A stretch of 64,000 bases of DNA from Microbacterium sp. B35-30 (GCF_010634855.1 NZ_MWLQ01000027.1:29521-93520); one strand, 5' to 3'. Shown: positions 40,357-49,193, counted from the stretch's first letter. The notes: a model not told the origin generated them from the letters alone. Program-made: numbers and translations.

Positions 40357-41399
40357 AGCTCCCTCACCTTCTGCCGACGCACGATCCAGATGAAGAACGG
40401 AGCGCCGATGAGCGCCGTCAGGATGCCGACCTCGATCTCGTCGGGCCGGGCGATGACGCGGCCGACGACGTCGGCGGCGACCAGCAGCGCGGCTCCCGCC
40501 ACGGCCGAGAAGGGCAGCAGCCAGCGATGGTCGGTGCCGACGAGCAGGCGGCAGAGGTGCGGGATGATCAGCCCGACGAACGCGATGGGGCCGGCGATGG
40601 CGGTCGCGGCGCCGCAGAGGATGACCGCGCCGGCCGCCGCGATCAGGCGCGTGCGCATCACGTGCTCGCCGAGGCCCGTCGCGACATCGTCGCCGAGCGC
40701 GAGGGAGTTCATGCCGCGGCCGCATGCGATGGTGATGACGGCGCCGATGACGAGCACCGGGAGGATGGTGGCGATGCGATCCCAGGTGGCGCCGCCGACG
40801 CCCCCGATCTGCCAGAACCGGAAGGTCTCGAGCAGATCGACGCGGGGGAGCAGCACCGCGCTCACGAGCGACATGAAAGCGGCCGACGTCGCCGCGCCGG
40901 CCAGCGCCAGCTTGAGCGGCGTCGCGCCGCCCCGGCCCAGGGAGCCGACCGTGTACACGAAGACCGCGGCGCCGCCCGCGCCGATGATGGATGCGGCGAT
41001 GAACGCGTACGGGTCGGACATGCCGAAGAAGGCGATGCCGATGACCACGGCCAGCGCCGCCCCGCCCGAGATGCCCAGGATGCCGGGATCGGCGAGCGGA
41101 TTGCGGGTGACGGCCTGCATGGCGGCGCCAGACATCGCGAGTGCCGCGCCCACGGCGATGGCGAGCACCGTACGCGGCAGCCGTGCCACCACCGCGGCCT
41201 GGGCGACGCCGCTCGTGTCGCCGGCGAGACCGGCGATGATGTCGCCCAGTCCGACATCGCGGACGCCGAATGCCACCGAGGCGACGCACAGCGCCGCGAG
41301 CACCACCAGGCACACCGCGAGCCACGCCAGCCGCACCGCCGCCGGACGCCGCAGGGCTGCGGCATCCGGCGCCGGCGCGGAGGTCTCGATGACGGCCAC
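40353..41399 (-). CDS. Iron-siderophore ABC transporter permease (FecCD family)
   Basis: 348 residues, GTG start. Same family blocks as its neighbour: [39 protein letters not shown], and [19 protein letters not shown] (coupling helices to the ATPase). First of the two permeases, 20 bases after the binding-protein gene. Confidence 0.94.
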   Translation of the reverse strand: MAVIETSAPAPDAAALRRPAAVRLAWLAVCLVVLAALCVASVAFGVRDVGLGDIIAGLAGDTSGVAQAAVVARLPRTVLAIAVGAALAMSGAAMQAVTRNPLADPGILGISGGAALAVVIGIAFFGMSDPYAFIAASIIGAGGAAVFVYTVGSLGRGGATPLKLALAGAATSAAFMSLVSAVLLPRVDLLETFRFWQIGGVGGATWDRIATILPVLVIGAVITIACGRGMNSLALGDDVATGLGEHVMRTRLIAAAGAVILCGAATAIAGPIAFVGLIIPHLCRLLVGTDHRWLLPFSAVAGAALLVAADVVGRVIARPDEIEVGILTALIGAPFFIWIVRRQKVREL

Positions 41400-41419
41400 C
41401 GATCAGACTCCGGGGTGGA

Positions 41420-42448
41420 TCAGCCGAGCGCGCCGGCGAGCAGCGCGAAGTACTCGTCGATGCCCCAGCCGATCGAGAGAGGCGACGGGTTGGCCGAGGC
41501 CGCGAGCGGGGTCGACTCCTCGAGGATCGCGATGCGGCCGTCGGCGATGGCGGGGATCTGCGAGAGCAGCGGGTCGGCCTGGAGCTGCGGGATGATCGAT
41601 CCGCTTGCATCGCCGTAGGTGACGAAGACGTCGACGTCGGCGAAGCGGTCGGCCTGCTCGGCACTCACCGTCGTGTAGAAGGCCACGCCGTCCGACTCCT
41701 CGCCCACCACGGTCGGCACCGGGAACCCGAGGCTCTCGAGGAAGCCGGGGCGCGTGTCGGTGCTCGTGTAGAAGCCGACCTGGCTGAAGTCCGACGGGTC
41801 GATGTACGAGAAGAGCACGCGCGACTCCGCCAGCTCCGGGTAGTTCGCCAGCGCGGCGTCGACCTCGCCGTGCAGTTCCTCGATGAGGGCGTCGCCTTCC
41901 TCCGCCAGGCCCAGCGCCTGCGAGTTCAGGCGGATCATGTCCTCATACGACGTGCCCCACGCGGCGCCGGGGTAGGCCACGACCGGCGCGATCTTCGAGA
42001 GGGTGTCGTACTCCTCCTGCGTGAGGCCGGAGTTGGAGGCGAGGATGACGTCGGGCTGCGTGTCGGCGACGGCCTCGAAGTCGATGCCGTCGGTCTCGTC
42101 GAAGAGCACCGGCGTCTCGGCGTCGAGCTCCTCGAGCTTGTCCTCGACCCACGGCAGCACGCCGTCGGCATCGTCGTCGCCCCACGTCACCTCTGCCATG
42201 CCGACGGGGACGATGCCGAGCGCGAGGGGCACCTCCTGGTTCGACCACGCCACCGTCGCCACGCGCTCGGGCTTCGCCTCGATCACGGTCTCGCCGAGGG
42301 CGTGCTCGATCGTGACGGGGAAGCCATCGCCCGACGAGGATCCCGTCGTGGTGGCGTCGTCGTCGGCGGCCGCACCGGCGCACCCGACAAGGGTGAGCGC
42401 GGCGATGGCGAGCATCGCGGTGGCAGCGACGGGGCGGTTAAGGCGCAC
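41420..42448 (-). CDS. Iron-siderophore substrate-binding lipoprotein
   Basis: 342 residues, FecB/FepB type. Lipobox LTLVGCAG (Cys about residue 23) after a basic N-terminus and hydrophobic stretch, so it is anchored to the outer face of the membrane. The EKPERVATVAWSNQE-like block (KPERVATVAW, about 58) and the periplasmic-binding helical backbone are family-typical. GTG start with CCGGAGGATTCC upstream. First gene of the operon, behind two DtxR-like boxes. Confidence 0.94.
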   Translation of the reverse strand: MRLNRPVAATAMLAIAALTLVGCAGAAADDDATTTGSSSGDGFPVTIEHALGETVIEAKPERVATVAWSNQEVPLALGIVPVGMAEVTWGDDDADGVLPWVEDKLEELDAETPVLFDETDGIDFEAVADTQPDVILASNSGLTQEEYDTLSKIAPVVAYPGAAWGTSYEDMIRLNSQALGLAEEGDALIEELHGEVDAALANYPELAESRVLFSYIDPSDFSQVGFYTSTDTRPGFLESLGFPVPTVVGEESDGVAFYTTVSAEQADRFADVDVFVTYGDASGSIIPQLQADPLLSQIPAIADGRIAILEESTPLAASANPSPLSIGWGIDEYFALLAGALG

Positions 42449-42466
42449 GGAATCCTCCGGAAGATT

Positions 42467-42511
42467 TTAGGTAAGGATGCCCTTATTCGGGCGCAGTAAG
42501 GCCAACCTTAC
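42467..42511 (-). promoter_or_regulatory. Tandem DtxR/IdeR-like iron boxes
   Basis: Box 1 at 42467-42485 matches the IdeR 19-mer TTAGGTTAGGCTAACCTAA at 14 of 19 bases. Box 2 contains GTAAGG-CCAA-CCTTAC (42496-42511), a perfect palindrome with 12 of 19 matches. Both lie just upstream of the siderophore operon, fitting repression when iron is plentiful. Confidence 0.75.
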
Positions 42512-42559
42512 CCAGCCGTTTTCCAGAATGCCAATCCGATCCGACACACCGCTCGCAGA

Positions 42560-42592
42560 CGACAGCCCCGGCCGATACGGCCGGGGCTGTCG
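42560..42592. terminator. Terminator hairpin downstream of bioY
   Basis: CGACAGCCCCGGCC pairs perfectly with GGCCGGGGCTGTCG across a 5-base loop (14 bp). It insulates the siderophore promoter from bioY transcription. Confidence 0.7.
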
Positions 42593-42596
42593 ATCA

Positions 42597-42621
42597 CGGA
42601 TGCCTCGTGAGGCGGCATCCG
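42597..42621. terminator. Second hairpin, directly after the bioY stop
   Basis: CGGATGCC (42597-42604) and GGCATCCG (42614-42621) form an 8-bp stem with a 9-base loop, one base past the bioY stop codon. The same arms occur in other intergenic hairpins of the window. Confidence 0.5.
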
Positions 42622-42622
42622 C

Positions 42623-43285
42623 TCACTCCTTGGTCTTGTCCGCCTTGCGCACGAGAGCCCAGGCGCCGGGGATGATGGCTGCGGCGAGTGCAGCCTTCAC
42701 CAGTCCGCCCACGATGAACGGCAGCAGGCCGGCCCCCAGCAGAGCGGAGAACGAGTAGTCGAGGCCCATCACGACGTTCAGGATGAACGCCATGTACGGG
42801 ATGCCGAAGAGGAACGGCACGGCGCTGGCGGCGGCGAAGCCGAGGAACGCGAGCCCAGGGCGGCGATCCCATGCCCGCTCGGCGAACCAGCCGGCGACGA
42901 ACGCCGAGAAGATGAAGCCGATCACGAAGCCGAAGCTCGGCTTGCCCACCGCGGCGAGGGTGCCCGTGAAGCCGGCGAAGACCGGGAGTCCCGCGAGGCC
43001 GACGAGCATGTAGGTGGTGAGCGCCGCCGCTCCGCGCCAGGCGCCGAGGGCGGCGCCGACGACGATCACGCCGAGCGTCTGACCCGTGATGGGGACCGGC
43101 CAGAGCGGGATCTCCACCTGGGCGAGGAGGGCCACGATGGTCGCGCCGGCGATCACGAGACCGGCGTCGAGGGCGAACGCGCGAACGCGCGAGGAGGGGC
43201 GGGCGATGACGTCGGCGAGCACGCGACGGGTCCCCGCGGGAATCAGGGGGGCGGAGGGGGTCGGGGCGGCGGCGATGGATGACAT
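42623..43285 (-). CDS. bioY: Biotin transporter BioY (S component)
   Basis: Biotin-binding membrane subunit of an energy-coupling-factor transporter, which can also act alone. 220 residues, about six membrane segments, with the diagnostic IPLWPVPITGQTLGVIVVGAALG block (about 65-87, quoted in part) and GLAGLPVFAGFTG. ATG seven bases after a TAGGCT box, so leaderless. No bioM/bioN next to it. A 13-bp palindrome sits over its -35 region. Confidence 0.92.
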   Translation of the reverse strand: MSSIAAAPTPSAPLIPAGTRRVLADVIARPSSRVRAFALDAGLVIAGATIVALLAQVEIPLWPVPITGQTLGVIVVGAALGAWRGAAALTTYMLVGLAGLPVFAGFTGTLAAVGKPSFGFVIGFIFSAFVAGWFAERAWDRRPGLAFLGFAAASAVPFLFGIPYMAFILNVVMGLDYSFSALLGAGLLPFIVGGLVKAALAAAIIPGAWALVRKADKTKE

Positions 43286-43292
43286 GGCACTC

Positions 43293-43333
43293 AGCCTAGG
43301 GGGCGTCGGAGAGGGGTACTTGGACGCCGTCCA
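43293..43333 (-). promoter_or_regulatory. bioY promoter with palindromic operator candidate
   Basis: On the minus strand TAGGCT (43298-43293) is seven bases before the ATG. Upstream at 43321-43333 lies TGGACG-C-CGTCCA, a perfect 13-bp palindrome over the -35 region. It differs from the actinobacterial BioQ sites I know, so the regulator is open. Confidence 0.5.
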
Positions 43334-43363
43334 CCAATGATCGGGCGATCCGCTGTCCGCGTT

Positions 43364-44710
43364 CTACGACAGCGGTGACGCGCCGTCGAGGCGCGGGACG
43401 CCGTGTGACCGATCATGCAGTGCGACGCGGGGCACGCCCACCACCGGCCCGCGGGCAGTCCCCAGGGCCACGCCCAGCAGCGCGACGGCGATCGCGGCGG
43501 TGACGACGGAGGTGCCTGCGACCAGCAGCATCGCGACCGCCGCCGTGCCCGCGACGGCGGCCATCCCCACCCGCCAGGCGGCACGCGCGGGCGCCGGTGC
43601 CGGCAGCGCCTCGATCGGAGCGAGCCGCCGCGCGACGAGAGCGGTGACGACGAGCGCCACCGCCAGCCACAGCGGCCGGGTGAGCCACCACGAAGGACTG
43701 TCCAGAGCGGGCAGCGGCATCCCGGTCATCATCGCGCCCGCGGCGCTCAGCCCCGCCAGGCACAGCAGCACCGGCATGTGCCAGAGGTACACCGTCATCG
43801 CGCGGGGGGTTACGAACTCGGTCAGCGCGGACGGCAGGCGCCGCGCGGCGAGCCGACCCAGCGGGCGGCGGAACAGCGACAGCAGGGTCGTGTGCGCGAC
43901 ACCGACCAGCAGCAGCGCCGTCGTGGGCGGGTTGATGTTGGCGACCAGATCGGGGGAGTGGATGCCGCTGGTGAACGAGAGCACGAGAGCCGCCACCGCT
44001 CCGGCGAGCCAGAGCACGCGTGCGCGGCGCGACAGGGCGTCGATCCGACCATCGGCGAGGAAGAACCCGAGCTGCTGCATCGCCAGCCACACGAACGCGA
44101 GGTTGAGGAAGCCGAGCGCCTCGACTCCCGTCGTGATGCGAGCGATATCGACGACGGCGGCCGCGGCGGCGAGCGCCGCGATGCTGCGCAGCGGCGCAAC
44201 CTCGTGGAGGCGCAGCAATGCGGGGAGCAGCGCCTGGCAGATCAGGAAGACGCCGAGGAACCACAGCGGCTGCGCGAACCGGAAGCCGGCCAGTGTCACG
44301 AGGTCGGAAGGCGCCCCCGCCGCAGCGAGGAGTGCCAGCATCGCTCCGGCCGCGCCGATCGTGACGAGCGCCGGAAGGAGCAGACGGTGGATGCGGCCGG
44401 CGACGAAGCCGACGCCGTCGACGCCGCGCGTGCGGGCCCGGCGGAAGGCGGTGGCACCCGAGAATCCGCCGATCACGAAGAACAGCGGCATGACCTGCAG
44501 CGCCCAGCTGAGCGGCACGACCCACGCGGTGCCGTCGCTGGCGTTGACGAACGACGGGCCGGCATCGGTCACAGTGACGCCGACCATCATCGCGTGCAGC
44601 ACCACCACCGCGCTGATGCACAGGGCGCGGACCAGATCGACGGCGCGGTCTCTGCCCGCAGGGATGGTCGGGGTGACCGCGGCGGCGGCGGTGGGGCGGA
44701 CGATGGTCAT
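43364..44710 (-). CDS. Acyltransferase 3 family membrane protein
   Basis: 448 residues with about ten or eleven membrane segments. N-terminal RDRAVDLVRALCISAVVVLH with the family's conserved Arg and His (about residues 21-40), MPLFFVIGGFSGA (about 74-86) and PLWFLGVFLICQALLP. Such proteins O-acylate sugars, polysaccharides or lipids at the membrane. ATG with GAGGAGG upstream and a TAGCCT box 21 bases before that. The upstream sequence resembles the dedA promoter, suggesting control by the neighbouring two-component system. Confidence 0.88.
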   Translation of the reverse strand: MTIVRPTAAAAVTPTIPAGRDRAVDLVRALCISAVVVLHAMMVGVTVTDAGPSFVNASDGTAWVVPLSWALQVMPLFFVIGGFSGATAFRRARTRGVDGVGFVAGRIHRLLLPALVTIGAAGAMLALLAAAGAPSDLVTLAGFRFAQPLWFLGVFLICQALLPALLRLHEVAPLRSIAALAAAAAVVDIARITTGVEALGFLNLAFVWLAMQQLGFFLADGRIDALSRRARVLWLAGAVAALVLSFTSGIHSPDLVANINPPTTALLLVGVAHTTLLSLFRRPLGRLAARRLPSALTEFVTPRAMTVYLWHMPVLLCLAGLSAAGAMMTGMPLPALDSPSWWLTRPLWLAVALVVTALVARRLAPIEALPAPAPARAAWRVGMAAVAGTAAVAMLLVAGTSVVTAAIAVALLGVALGTARGPVVGVPRVALHDRSHGVPRLDGASPLS

Positions 44711-44737
44711 GAGGCCTCCTCGGGGGTGCGTCCCGGA

Positions 44738-44808
44738 AGGCTATGGAGACGGCGACCCCGAGGGCATCGCTCCGTGGTGCTGTTGTCGTCTCCCCCCGTG
44801 GGGTGATC
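44738..44808 (-). promoter_or_regulatory. Acyltransferase promoter with two-component operator candidate
   Basis: TAGCCT at 44743-44738. Upstream, GGCATCGCTCCGTGGT (plus strand, from 44763) and CCCCGTGG (44794-44801) repeat, at closely similar spacing, the motif pair upstream of dedA. Confidence 0.45.
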
Positions 44809-45478
44809 AGGAGGCGGGCTCGACCAGCCCCGCGTCGTAGGCGAAGATGACGGCCTGCACGCGGTCACGGGCGCCGAGCTTGGCGAGGACCTTGCCGACG
44901 TGGGTCTTCACGGTCTGCTCCGAGATGAACAGCTCCGCGGCGATCTCGGCGTTCGCGCGGCCCCGGCCGATGAGCGTGAGCACCTCGCGCTCGCGTTCGG
45001 TGAGCTCTCGGAGTGTCGCGGTCGCGCGGCCGGCACGCGGCCGGCGCGCGGCGAAGTGCTCGATCATGCGGCGGGTGACGCTCGGCGCCAGCAGCGCATC
45101 GCCCGCGGCGACGACGCGCACTGCGTGCACGAGGTCCTCCGGCAGTGCGTCCTTGAGAAGGAAGCCGCTCGCGCCGGCTTCGAGCGCGTCGTAGACGTAG
45201 TCGTCGATGTCGAACGTGGTGAGCATGAGGATGCGCGGCACGCGAGCGGCGGGATACGTCGGGCCCAGGATGCGGCGGGTCGCGGCGATGCCGTCGAGCT
45301 CCGGCATCCGCACGTCCATCAGTACGACGTCGGGGTCCAGCCGCGCCGACAGCGAGACGGCCTCGGCGCCGTCGGCCGCTTGGCCGACCACGCGGATGTC
45401 CTCCTGCGCGTCGAGCAAGGCGGCGAAGCCGGCTCGCACCATCGCCTGGTCGTCGGCGATGAGCACGGTGATCGTCAC
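44807..45478 (-). CDS. LuxR-type (NarL family) response regulator
   Basis: 223 residues. Receiver domain with acidic pocket DD (residues 9-10), phosphorylated Asp in VVLMDVRMPELDG (about residue 54), Thr in LTTFD and Lys in LLKDAL. C-terminal LuxR helix-turn-helix LTEREREVLTLIGRGRANAE...SEQTVKTHVGKVLAKLGA. GTG overlaps the kinase stop codon (GTGA), so they are a cognate pair. Confidence 0.95.
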   Translation of the reverse strand: MTITVLIADDQAMVRAGFAALLDAQEDIRVVGQAADGAEAVSLSARLDPDVVLMDVRMPELDGIAATRRILGPTYPAARVPRILMLTTFDIDDYVYDALEAGASGFLLKDALPEDLVHAVRVVAAGDALLAPSVTRRMIEHFAARRPRAGRATATLRELTEREREVLTLIGRGRANAEIAAELFISEQTVKTHVGKVLAKLGARDRVQAVIFAYDAGLVEPAS

Positions 45479-46779
45479 TGCAGGCCTCCTCGGGCGGAGT
45501 CGATGGGGCCGATGGCCGTGGGGTCGCCGGCGGGGGAGTCGATCACCGGTCCGGTGAGGGGGAGGACCGCACGGACGGTCCAGCCGCCGTCGTCGTCGCG
45601 CGCGGCACTGACAGTCCCGCCGACGAGTGCGGCGCGTTCGCGCATGCCCAGTAGGCCGTGCCCGCGCTGCGGCGGAAGGCCTGAGGCGGTCTCAGCGGCT
45701 TCAGGCGGATCGTTGCGGACCACGACGCGGACGGCCGCGGCATCCGCCTGCATCGAGAGCAGGATCCTCGTGTGCGGGGCGTGGCGCACCGCGTTGCTCA
45801 GCGCCTCCTGCACGATGCGGAAGGCGGCGATGTCGACCGCGCCCGGCACGCCTTCCGGCGAAGGCGCGAGGTCGGCGTCGATCTCGGCACCTGCGCGGCG
45901 CAGGGCCCGGACGAGATCCGGGATGTCGCGCAGCCCCTGTTGCGGGGCGAGGTCGGCCTGCTGATCCTCGGTGCGCAGCACGCCGAGCAGTCGTCGCATC
46001 TCGGTCAGGCCCTCACGCGCCGCCTGAGCGATCTCGTCGAACTCGTGCCGCGCCTCGTCGGAGAGCCCCGGCACGCGGTAGCGCGCGGTCGACGCCTGAA
46101 CCTGGATGAGCGACATCCCGTGCGCCACGACGTCGTGCAGTTCCCGCGCGATGCGGGTGCGCTCCTCGACCAGCACCCGCCGGGACTGCTCGATCGCGCT
46201 GAGCTCCCTTTCGCGAGTGAGCTCGGCCCCGACCCGCAGCCGGCTCGCCACCAGCACCGCGACCAGGAGCGCGGCACCGGATACGGAGGTCACGATCACG
46301 AGGTTCACGATCCCCGCGACCACGGGCACGGTGCCCGACCATGCGATGACCACGATCAGCGTGCCCGCGATGGCCAGCAGCCACGCGGCGAGCGCAAGAC
46401 GCCAGCCGTGCACGATCGCGAGCACGCCGACGAAGACGATGAGCACCAGCATCGCCGGGACCGACCACGGCCACGGCCAGACGGCGGCACCGGCTTCGGC
46501 GACGGGAAGCGGCAGCGCGACCGCCGACACGATGAACAGCGCGATCGACCACCGCGGGAGACGCACCGCCAAGAGGGGAGCCGCGCAGAGCATCGCCCCG
46601 AACAGGAACGCGAGGGGTGCCGGCTGCAGGTAGAGGGTGATGTGAACCGGCACGAGCACCGAGAAGAGCGCGACCAGCGTCAGCGCGAGAGCACCGAACG
46701 CGAACGTCCGCGGGTTCAGCCGTCGGCCGGTGCCCGGAGCGGGCGGAGCAGGCGGTGCGGGCGGGGGAGTGTCGTGCAC
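45475..46779 (-). CDS. Sensor histidine kinase (HisKA_3 type)
   Basis: 434 residues, GTG start. About five or six membrane segments in the first 180 residues with almost no extracellular domain, so an intramembrane or membrane-stress signal is likely. Phospho-accepting His in ARELHDVVAHGMSLIQVQA (about residue 222), then the HATPase with QEALSNAVRHAPHT (N box, about 325) and GHGLLGMRERAALVGG (G box). Lies 26 bases after dedA and overlaps the regulator gene. Confidence 0.94.
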   Translation of the reverse strand: MHDTPPPAPPAPPAPGTGRRLNPRTFAFGALALTLVALFSVLVPVHITLYLQPAPLAFLFGAMLCAAPLLAVRLPRWSIALFIVSAVALPLPVAEAGAAVWPWPWSVPAMLVLIVFVGVLAIVHGWRLALAAWLLAIAGTLIVVIAWSGTVPVVAGIVNLVIVTSVSGAALLVAVLVASRLRVGAELTRERELSAIEQSRRVLVEERTRIARELHDVVAHGMSLIQVQASTARYRVPGLSDEARHEFDEIAQAAREGLTEMRRLLGVLRTEDQQADLAPQQGLRDIPDLVRALRRAGAEIDADLAPSPEGVPGAVDIAAFRIVQEALSNAVRHAPHTRILLSMQADAAAVRVVVRNDPPEAAETASGLPPQRGHGLLGMRERAALVGGTVSAARDDDGGWTVRAVLPLTGPVIDSPAGDPTAIGPIDSARGGLQ

Positions 46780-46805
46780 GGTGTCATCCTGTCAGCCGTC
46801 GGCCG

Positions 46806-47414
46806 TCAGACGGATGCCGCGACACGGCGCGTGCGCAGGGCGACCACGCGATCGACGGCCAGCCCGATCGCGAGGGCGAGGAGGATGCCGAACCCGGCGC
46901 TCAGGAGCGGCTGGTCCTTCAGCCATGCCCCGGCCAGCAGGCCGATCGCGATGCTGTACGCCGACCAGCACAGGCCCGCCGCCACGGTCAGGGGGGCGAA
47001 CCGCCGCCACGGATAGTGCAGCGCACCGGCCGACAGATTGACCGCCACCCGCCCGACAGGGATGAAGCGGGCGCCGAGGATGAGGCCGGCGCCGCGCCGC
47101 TCCAATGCCGCGCCCGCCCATGCGAACGCCCCCGCCACCCGGGCGCGCCGCATCCACGCGAACCTGGTGGTGCCGGTGCGTCTTCCGATGGCGAACGCGA
47201 TGTTGTCGCCGACCACGGCTCCGGCAGCGGCGACGACACCCAGCAGTGCCAGATCGGGTCCGCCGGTGGATGCCGTCACCGCCGCTGCCGCCACCAGCAC
47301 GGTCTCGCTGGGCACCGGTGGGAAGAAGCCGTCGATGACCGCCACGACGAACATGGCGAGGTACAGCCATGGCGACGAGACGGCGTGCAGAACGAGGTCG
47401 GTGATGAGATCCAC
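46806..47414 (-). CDS. DedA-family membrane protein
   Basis: 202 residues, GTG six bases after a TAGCTT box (leaderless). Family blocks: DGFFPPVPSETVLVAAAA (about 27-44, includes the conserved Glu), GDNIAFAIGRRTG (about 70) and RFIPVGRVAVNLSAG (about 120-134) with the conserved Arg residues. DedA proteins flip phospholipid carriers or move polar lipids across the membrane. Leading gene of dedA-kinase-regulator, which links the two-component system to envelope state. Confidence 0.92.
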   Translation of the reverse strand: MDLITDLVLHAVSSPWLYLAMFVVAVIDGFFPPVPSETVLVAAAAVTASTGGPDLALLGVVAAAGAVVGDNIAFAIGRRTGTTRFAWMRRARVAGAFAWAGAALERRGAGLILGARFIPVGRVAVNLSAGALHYPWRRFAPLTVAAGLCWSAYSIAIGLLAGAWLKDQPLLSAGFGILLALAIGLAVDRVVALRTRRVAASV

Positions 47415-47420
47415 TCCCGC

Positions 47421-47489
47421 AAGCTATGCGGCGGGTGCGGGGCGAGGCATCCCTCTGCGGTATCGACCGTGTCACCCCGTGGAGGTATC
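47421..47489 (-). promoter_or_regulatory. dedA/two-component promoter with direct repeats
   Basis: TAGCTT at 47426-47421. Upstream on the minus strand are two direct repeats with GATACC-N5-GGG cores: one ending at 47464 (47446-47464), one at 47489 (47472-47489), 25 bases apart, at about -32 to -50 and -58 to -75. This is a typical activator layout for a LuxR-type regulator. Confidence 0.5.
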
Positions 47490-47533
47490 CCTGATGAGAA
47501 CTCGGGCTGCCCCGGGCGGACGACGACGCCCCG

Positions 47534-47539
47534 TATACT
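47534..47539 (+). promoter_or_regulatory. ABC-F promoter -10 box
   Basis: TATACT, about 55 bases before the GTG start. The leader contains TGGCC-ACTC-GGCCA, a short hairpin, and no convincing upstream reading frame. Confidence 0.45.
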
Positions 47540-47594
47540 GGATGGCTGGCCACTCGGCCATTCCCCCACTCCACCGACGGAACGGACATCCGCT

Positions 47595-49193
47595 GTGCTC
47601 GCCGTGCACGACCTCGAGATCCGCGTGGGCGCTCGCGTGCTCATGACGGACGTCTCCTTCCGCGTGTCGGACGGCGACAAGATCGGACTGGTCGGCCGCA
47701 ACGGCGCCGGCAAGACCACACTGACCAAGGTGCTCGCCGGAGACCTCATTCCGGCCGACGGCAGGGTCGATCGCTCGGGAGAACTGGGCTACCTGCCGCA
47801 GGACCCGCGCTCGGGCGACCCGGAGATGCTGGCCCGCACCCGCATCCTCGACGCGCGTGGACTGGGCACCCTCGCGATCGGCATGCACGACGCCTCGCTC
47901 GCGATGGCGAGCGAGGACGAGGCGGTCGCCGCACGCGCGATGCGCAAGTACGCCAACCTGACCGAGCGGTTCGAAGCGCTCGGCGGTTACACGGCCGAGG
48001 CTGAGGCGGCCTCGATCGCGCACAACCTGTCGTTGCCCGACCGGATCCTCGACCAGCCGCTGAAGACGCTGTCAGGCGGTCAGCGGCGTCGCATCGAACT
48101 GGCTCGCATCCTGTTCTCGGACGCCCAGACGATGATCCTCGACGAGCCGACCAACCACCTCGACGCCGACAGCGTCGTGTGGCTGCGCGAGTTCCTCAAG
48201 GGCTACAAGGGCGGCCTGATCGTCATCAGCCACGACGTGGAGCTCGTCGGCGAGACGGTGAACCGCGTGTTCTACCTCGACGCGAACCGCCAGGTCATCG
48301 ACGTCTACAACATGAACTGGAAGAACTACCTGCGCCAGCGGGTGGCCGACGAGGAGCGCCGCAAGAAGGAGCGCGCCAACGTCGAGAAGAAGGCGACCGT
48401 CCTGCAGCAGCAGGCGGCGCGGTTCGGTGCCAAGGCGTCGAAGGCCGCTGCGGCGCACCAGATGGTCGCGCGCGCCGAGAAGATGCTGGCCGGCCTCGAC
48501 GAGGTGCGCCAGGAGGAGCGCGTGGCCAAGCTGCGCTTCCCGAAGCCGGCACCGTGCGGCAAGACGCCCCTCATGGCGTCGGGGCTGTCGAAGTCATACG
48601 GCTCGCTCGAGATCTTCACCGACGTCGACCTCGCGATCGACCGCGGATCGAAGGTCGTCATCCTCGGCCTCAACGGTGCCGGAAAGACGACGCTGCTGCG
48701 CATCCTGGCCGGCGTCGACCAGCCGGATACCGGTCAGCTGGAGCCCGGCCACGGCCTCAAGATCGGCTACTACGCGCAGGAGCACGAGAACCTCGACGTC
48801 TCCCGGTCTGTGCTCGAGAACATGATGTCGGCCGCGCCCGACATCACGGCGACCGAGGCGCGCAAGGTGCTCGGCTCGTTCCTGTTCACGGGCGACGACG
48901 TGCTGAAGCCCGCCGGTGTGCTCTCGGGTGGCGAGAAGACCCGCCTCTCGCTGGCCACGCTGGTCGTGTCGTCGGCGAACATGCTGCTGCTCGACGAGCC
49001 CACCAACAACCTCGACCCCGCATCCCGCGAAGAGATCCTCGGTGCGCTCGCGCACTACGAGGGCGCCGTCGTGCTCGTGTCGCACGACGAGGGCGCAGTC
49101 GAGGCGCTCAACCCCGAGCGCGTGCTGATCCTCCCCGACGGCGTCGAAGACATCTGGGGCCGCGACTACGCGGACCTCATCGCGCTCGCCTAG
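47595..49193 (+). CDS. ABC-F family ATPase
   Basis: 532 residues with two ATPase domains: Walker A GRNGAGKTT (about residue 37) and GLNGAGKTT (about 358), signatures LSGGQRRRIEL and LSGGEKTRLSL, Walker B DEPTNHLD and DEPTNNLD. The linker (ERRKKERANVEKKATVLQQQ, about 260) is the P-site tRNA-interaction motif region. ABC-F proteins act on ribosomes, either in routine translation or in antibiotic protection; the housekeeping type seems likelier as it lacks a long resistance-type linker. GTG 47595 chosen from domain start; the frame upstream runs through other genes. Confidence 0.93.
   Translation: MLAVHDLEIRVGARVLMTDVSFRVSDGDKIGLVGRNGAGKTTLTKVLAGDLIPADGRVDRSGELGYLPQDPRSGDPEMLARTRILDARGLGTLAIGMHDASLAMASEDEAVAARAMRKYANLTERFEALGGYTAEAEAASIAHNLSLPDRILDQPLKTLSGGQRRRIELARILFSDAQTMILDEPTNHLDADSVVWLREFLKGYKGGLIVISHDVELVGETVNRVFYLDANRQVIDVYNMNWKNYLRQRVADEERRKKERANVEKKATVLQQQAARFGAKASKAAAAHQMVARAEKMLAGLDEVRQEERVAKLRFPKPAPCGKTPLMASGLSKSYGSLEIFTDVDLAIDRGSKVVILGLNGAGKTTLLRILAGVDQPDTGQLEPGHGLKIGYYAQEHENLDVSRSVLENMMSAAPDITATEARKVLGSFLFTGDDVLKPAGVLSGGEKTRLSLATLVVSSANMLLLDEPTNNLDPASREEILGALAHYEGAVVLVSHDEGAVEALNPERVLILPDGVEDIWGRDYADLIALA

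Noticed and set aside
47542..47646. Possible upstream peptide (MAGHSAIPPLHRR...) before the ABC-F gene, as in antibiotic-induced attenuators
   Set aside because: Its ATG is only two bases after the -10 box, so it would not be in the mRNA, and it overlaps the ABC-F gene without an RBS.
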